The notes below the pieces were generated by a model. That model worked only from the letters and a program-made list of their open reading frames with translations, was not told the origin of the DNA and did no database searches. The translations under genes were made by a program, and so were the position numbers. A DNA stretch of 5,550 bases from an uncultured Pseudomonadota bacterium (lineage in GTDB: Bacteria > Myxococcota_A > UBA796 > GCA-2862545): NCBI GenBank assembly GCA_937891875.1, contig CALATR010000757.1, positions 1 to 5,550 of the forward strand, written 5' to 3'. This document shows, one piece after another, positions 5,336-5,550 of the stretch; position 1 is the stretch's first letter; each line of letters starts with the position of its first letter.

Positions 5336-5550
5336 ATGCTCGACGCCGGTCGCACCTACACCCTCGAAGTCCTCCGCGACGTGCGGATCGGCCTGCACCT
5401 CGGGCTCGACGGCGAGGAGCTCGTGCTCCTGCCCCGCCGCCTCGCACCCGACGACGTGTCCGTCGGCGACACCGTCAGCGTCTTCGTCTACACCGACTCC
5501 GAGGACCGGCTGACCGCCACCACCGAGGTGCCGCTCGCCCAGCTCGGCGA
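5336..5550 (+). CDS. cvfB: CvfB/YitL-type S1-like RNA-binding protein (N-terminal part, runs off the right edge)
   Basis: The first 71 residues of a CvfB-family protein. Members of this family bind RNA through tandem S1-like OB-fold domains followed by a winged-helix domain. In Staphylococcus aureus CvfB affects virulence gene expression; its role outside Firmicutes is poorly defined. The visible part is the first S1-like domain: a ligand-like GLHLGLDGEELVLLPRR stretch, then VGDTVSVFVYTDSEDRLTAT, then the Glu-Val-Pro-Leu-Ala-Gln-Leu-Gly-Glu segment. The run of Leu-Pro-Arg-Arg, Val-Gly-Asp, Val-Tyr-x-Asp-Ser-Glu-Asp-Arg-Leu and Ala-Thr-Thr is diagnostic for the family in my judgement. GAGG at 5327-5330 lies 5 nt before the ATG. 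The family is usually about 280 residues, so most of the protein is outside the window. It is divergent from the small secreted protein gene, with a 97-bp shared upstream region. Confidence 0.87.
   Translation, partial: MLDAGRTYTLEVLRDVRIGLHLGLDGEELVLLPRRLAPDDVSVGDTVSVFVYTDSEDRLTATTEVPLAQLG

Overview
The window is strongly GC-rich. Its genes use G or C at almost every third codon position. It encodes several cysteine-containing secreted proteins and lipoproteins of the kind typical of Myxococcota and related former Deltaproteobacteria. That assignment is an inference from composition and protein style; the window holds no rRNA or other taxonomic marker. I see no RNA gene, CRISPR array, insertion sequence or phage gene.

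Layout: (1) 1-663, minus strand: the first 221 residues of an unrecognised acidic, helical protein that continues past the left edge. (2) 664-778: a divergent intergenic region with a perfect 9-bp direct repeat at 10-bp spacing and a small GC hairpin. (3) 779-4236, plus strand: a two-gene unit of lipoproteins joined by an ATGA stop/start overlap. The first is a metzincin-type zinc metalloprotease resembling peptidase family M43 (pappalysin), with a canonical EF-hand-like calcium loop inside the catalytic domain. The second is a 765-residue right-handed parallel beta-helix protein. (4) 4299-4808, plus: a GNAT acetyltransferase of the COG3981 type. (5) 4777-5238, minus: a small unrecognised secreted cysteine-containing protein whose end overlaps the end of the GNAT gene by 32 bp. 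(6) 5336 to the right edge, plus: the N-terminus of a CvfB/YitL-type S1-like RNA-binding protein.

How the genes fit together: the protease and beta-helix genes are translationally coupled. They probably form one envelope or surface module of lipid-anchored proteins; its substrate and partner are unknown. The acetyltransferase and CvfB-like genes look like ordinary chromosomal housekeeping genes, and the two minus-strand genes are orphans. No defence, secretion or biosynthetic system can be demonstrated. The most distinctive items are the coupled lipoprotein pair, the calcium-loop insertion in the protease, and the alternating long/short rung architecture of the beta-helix.
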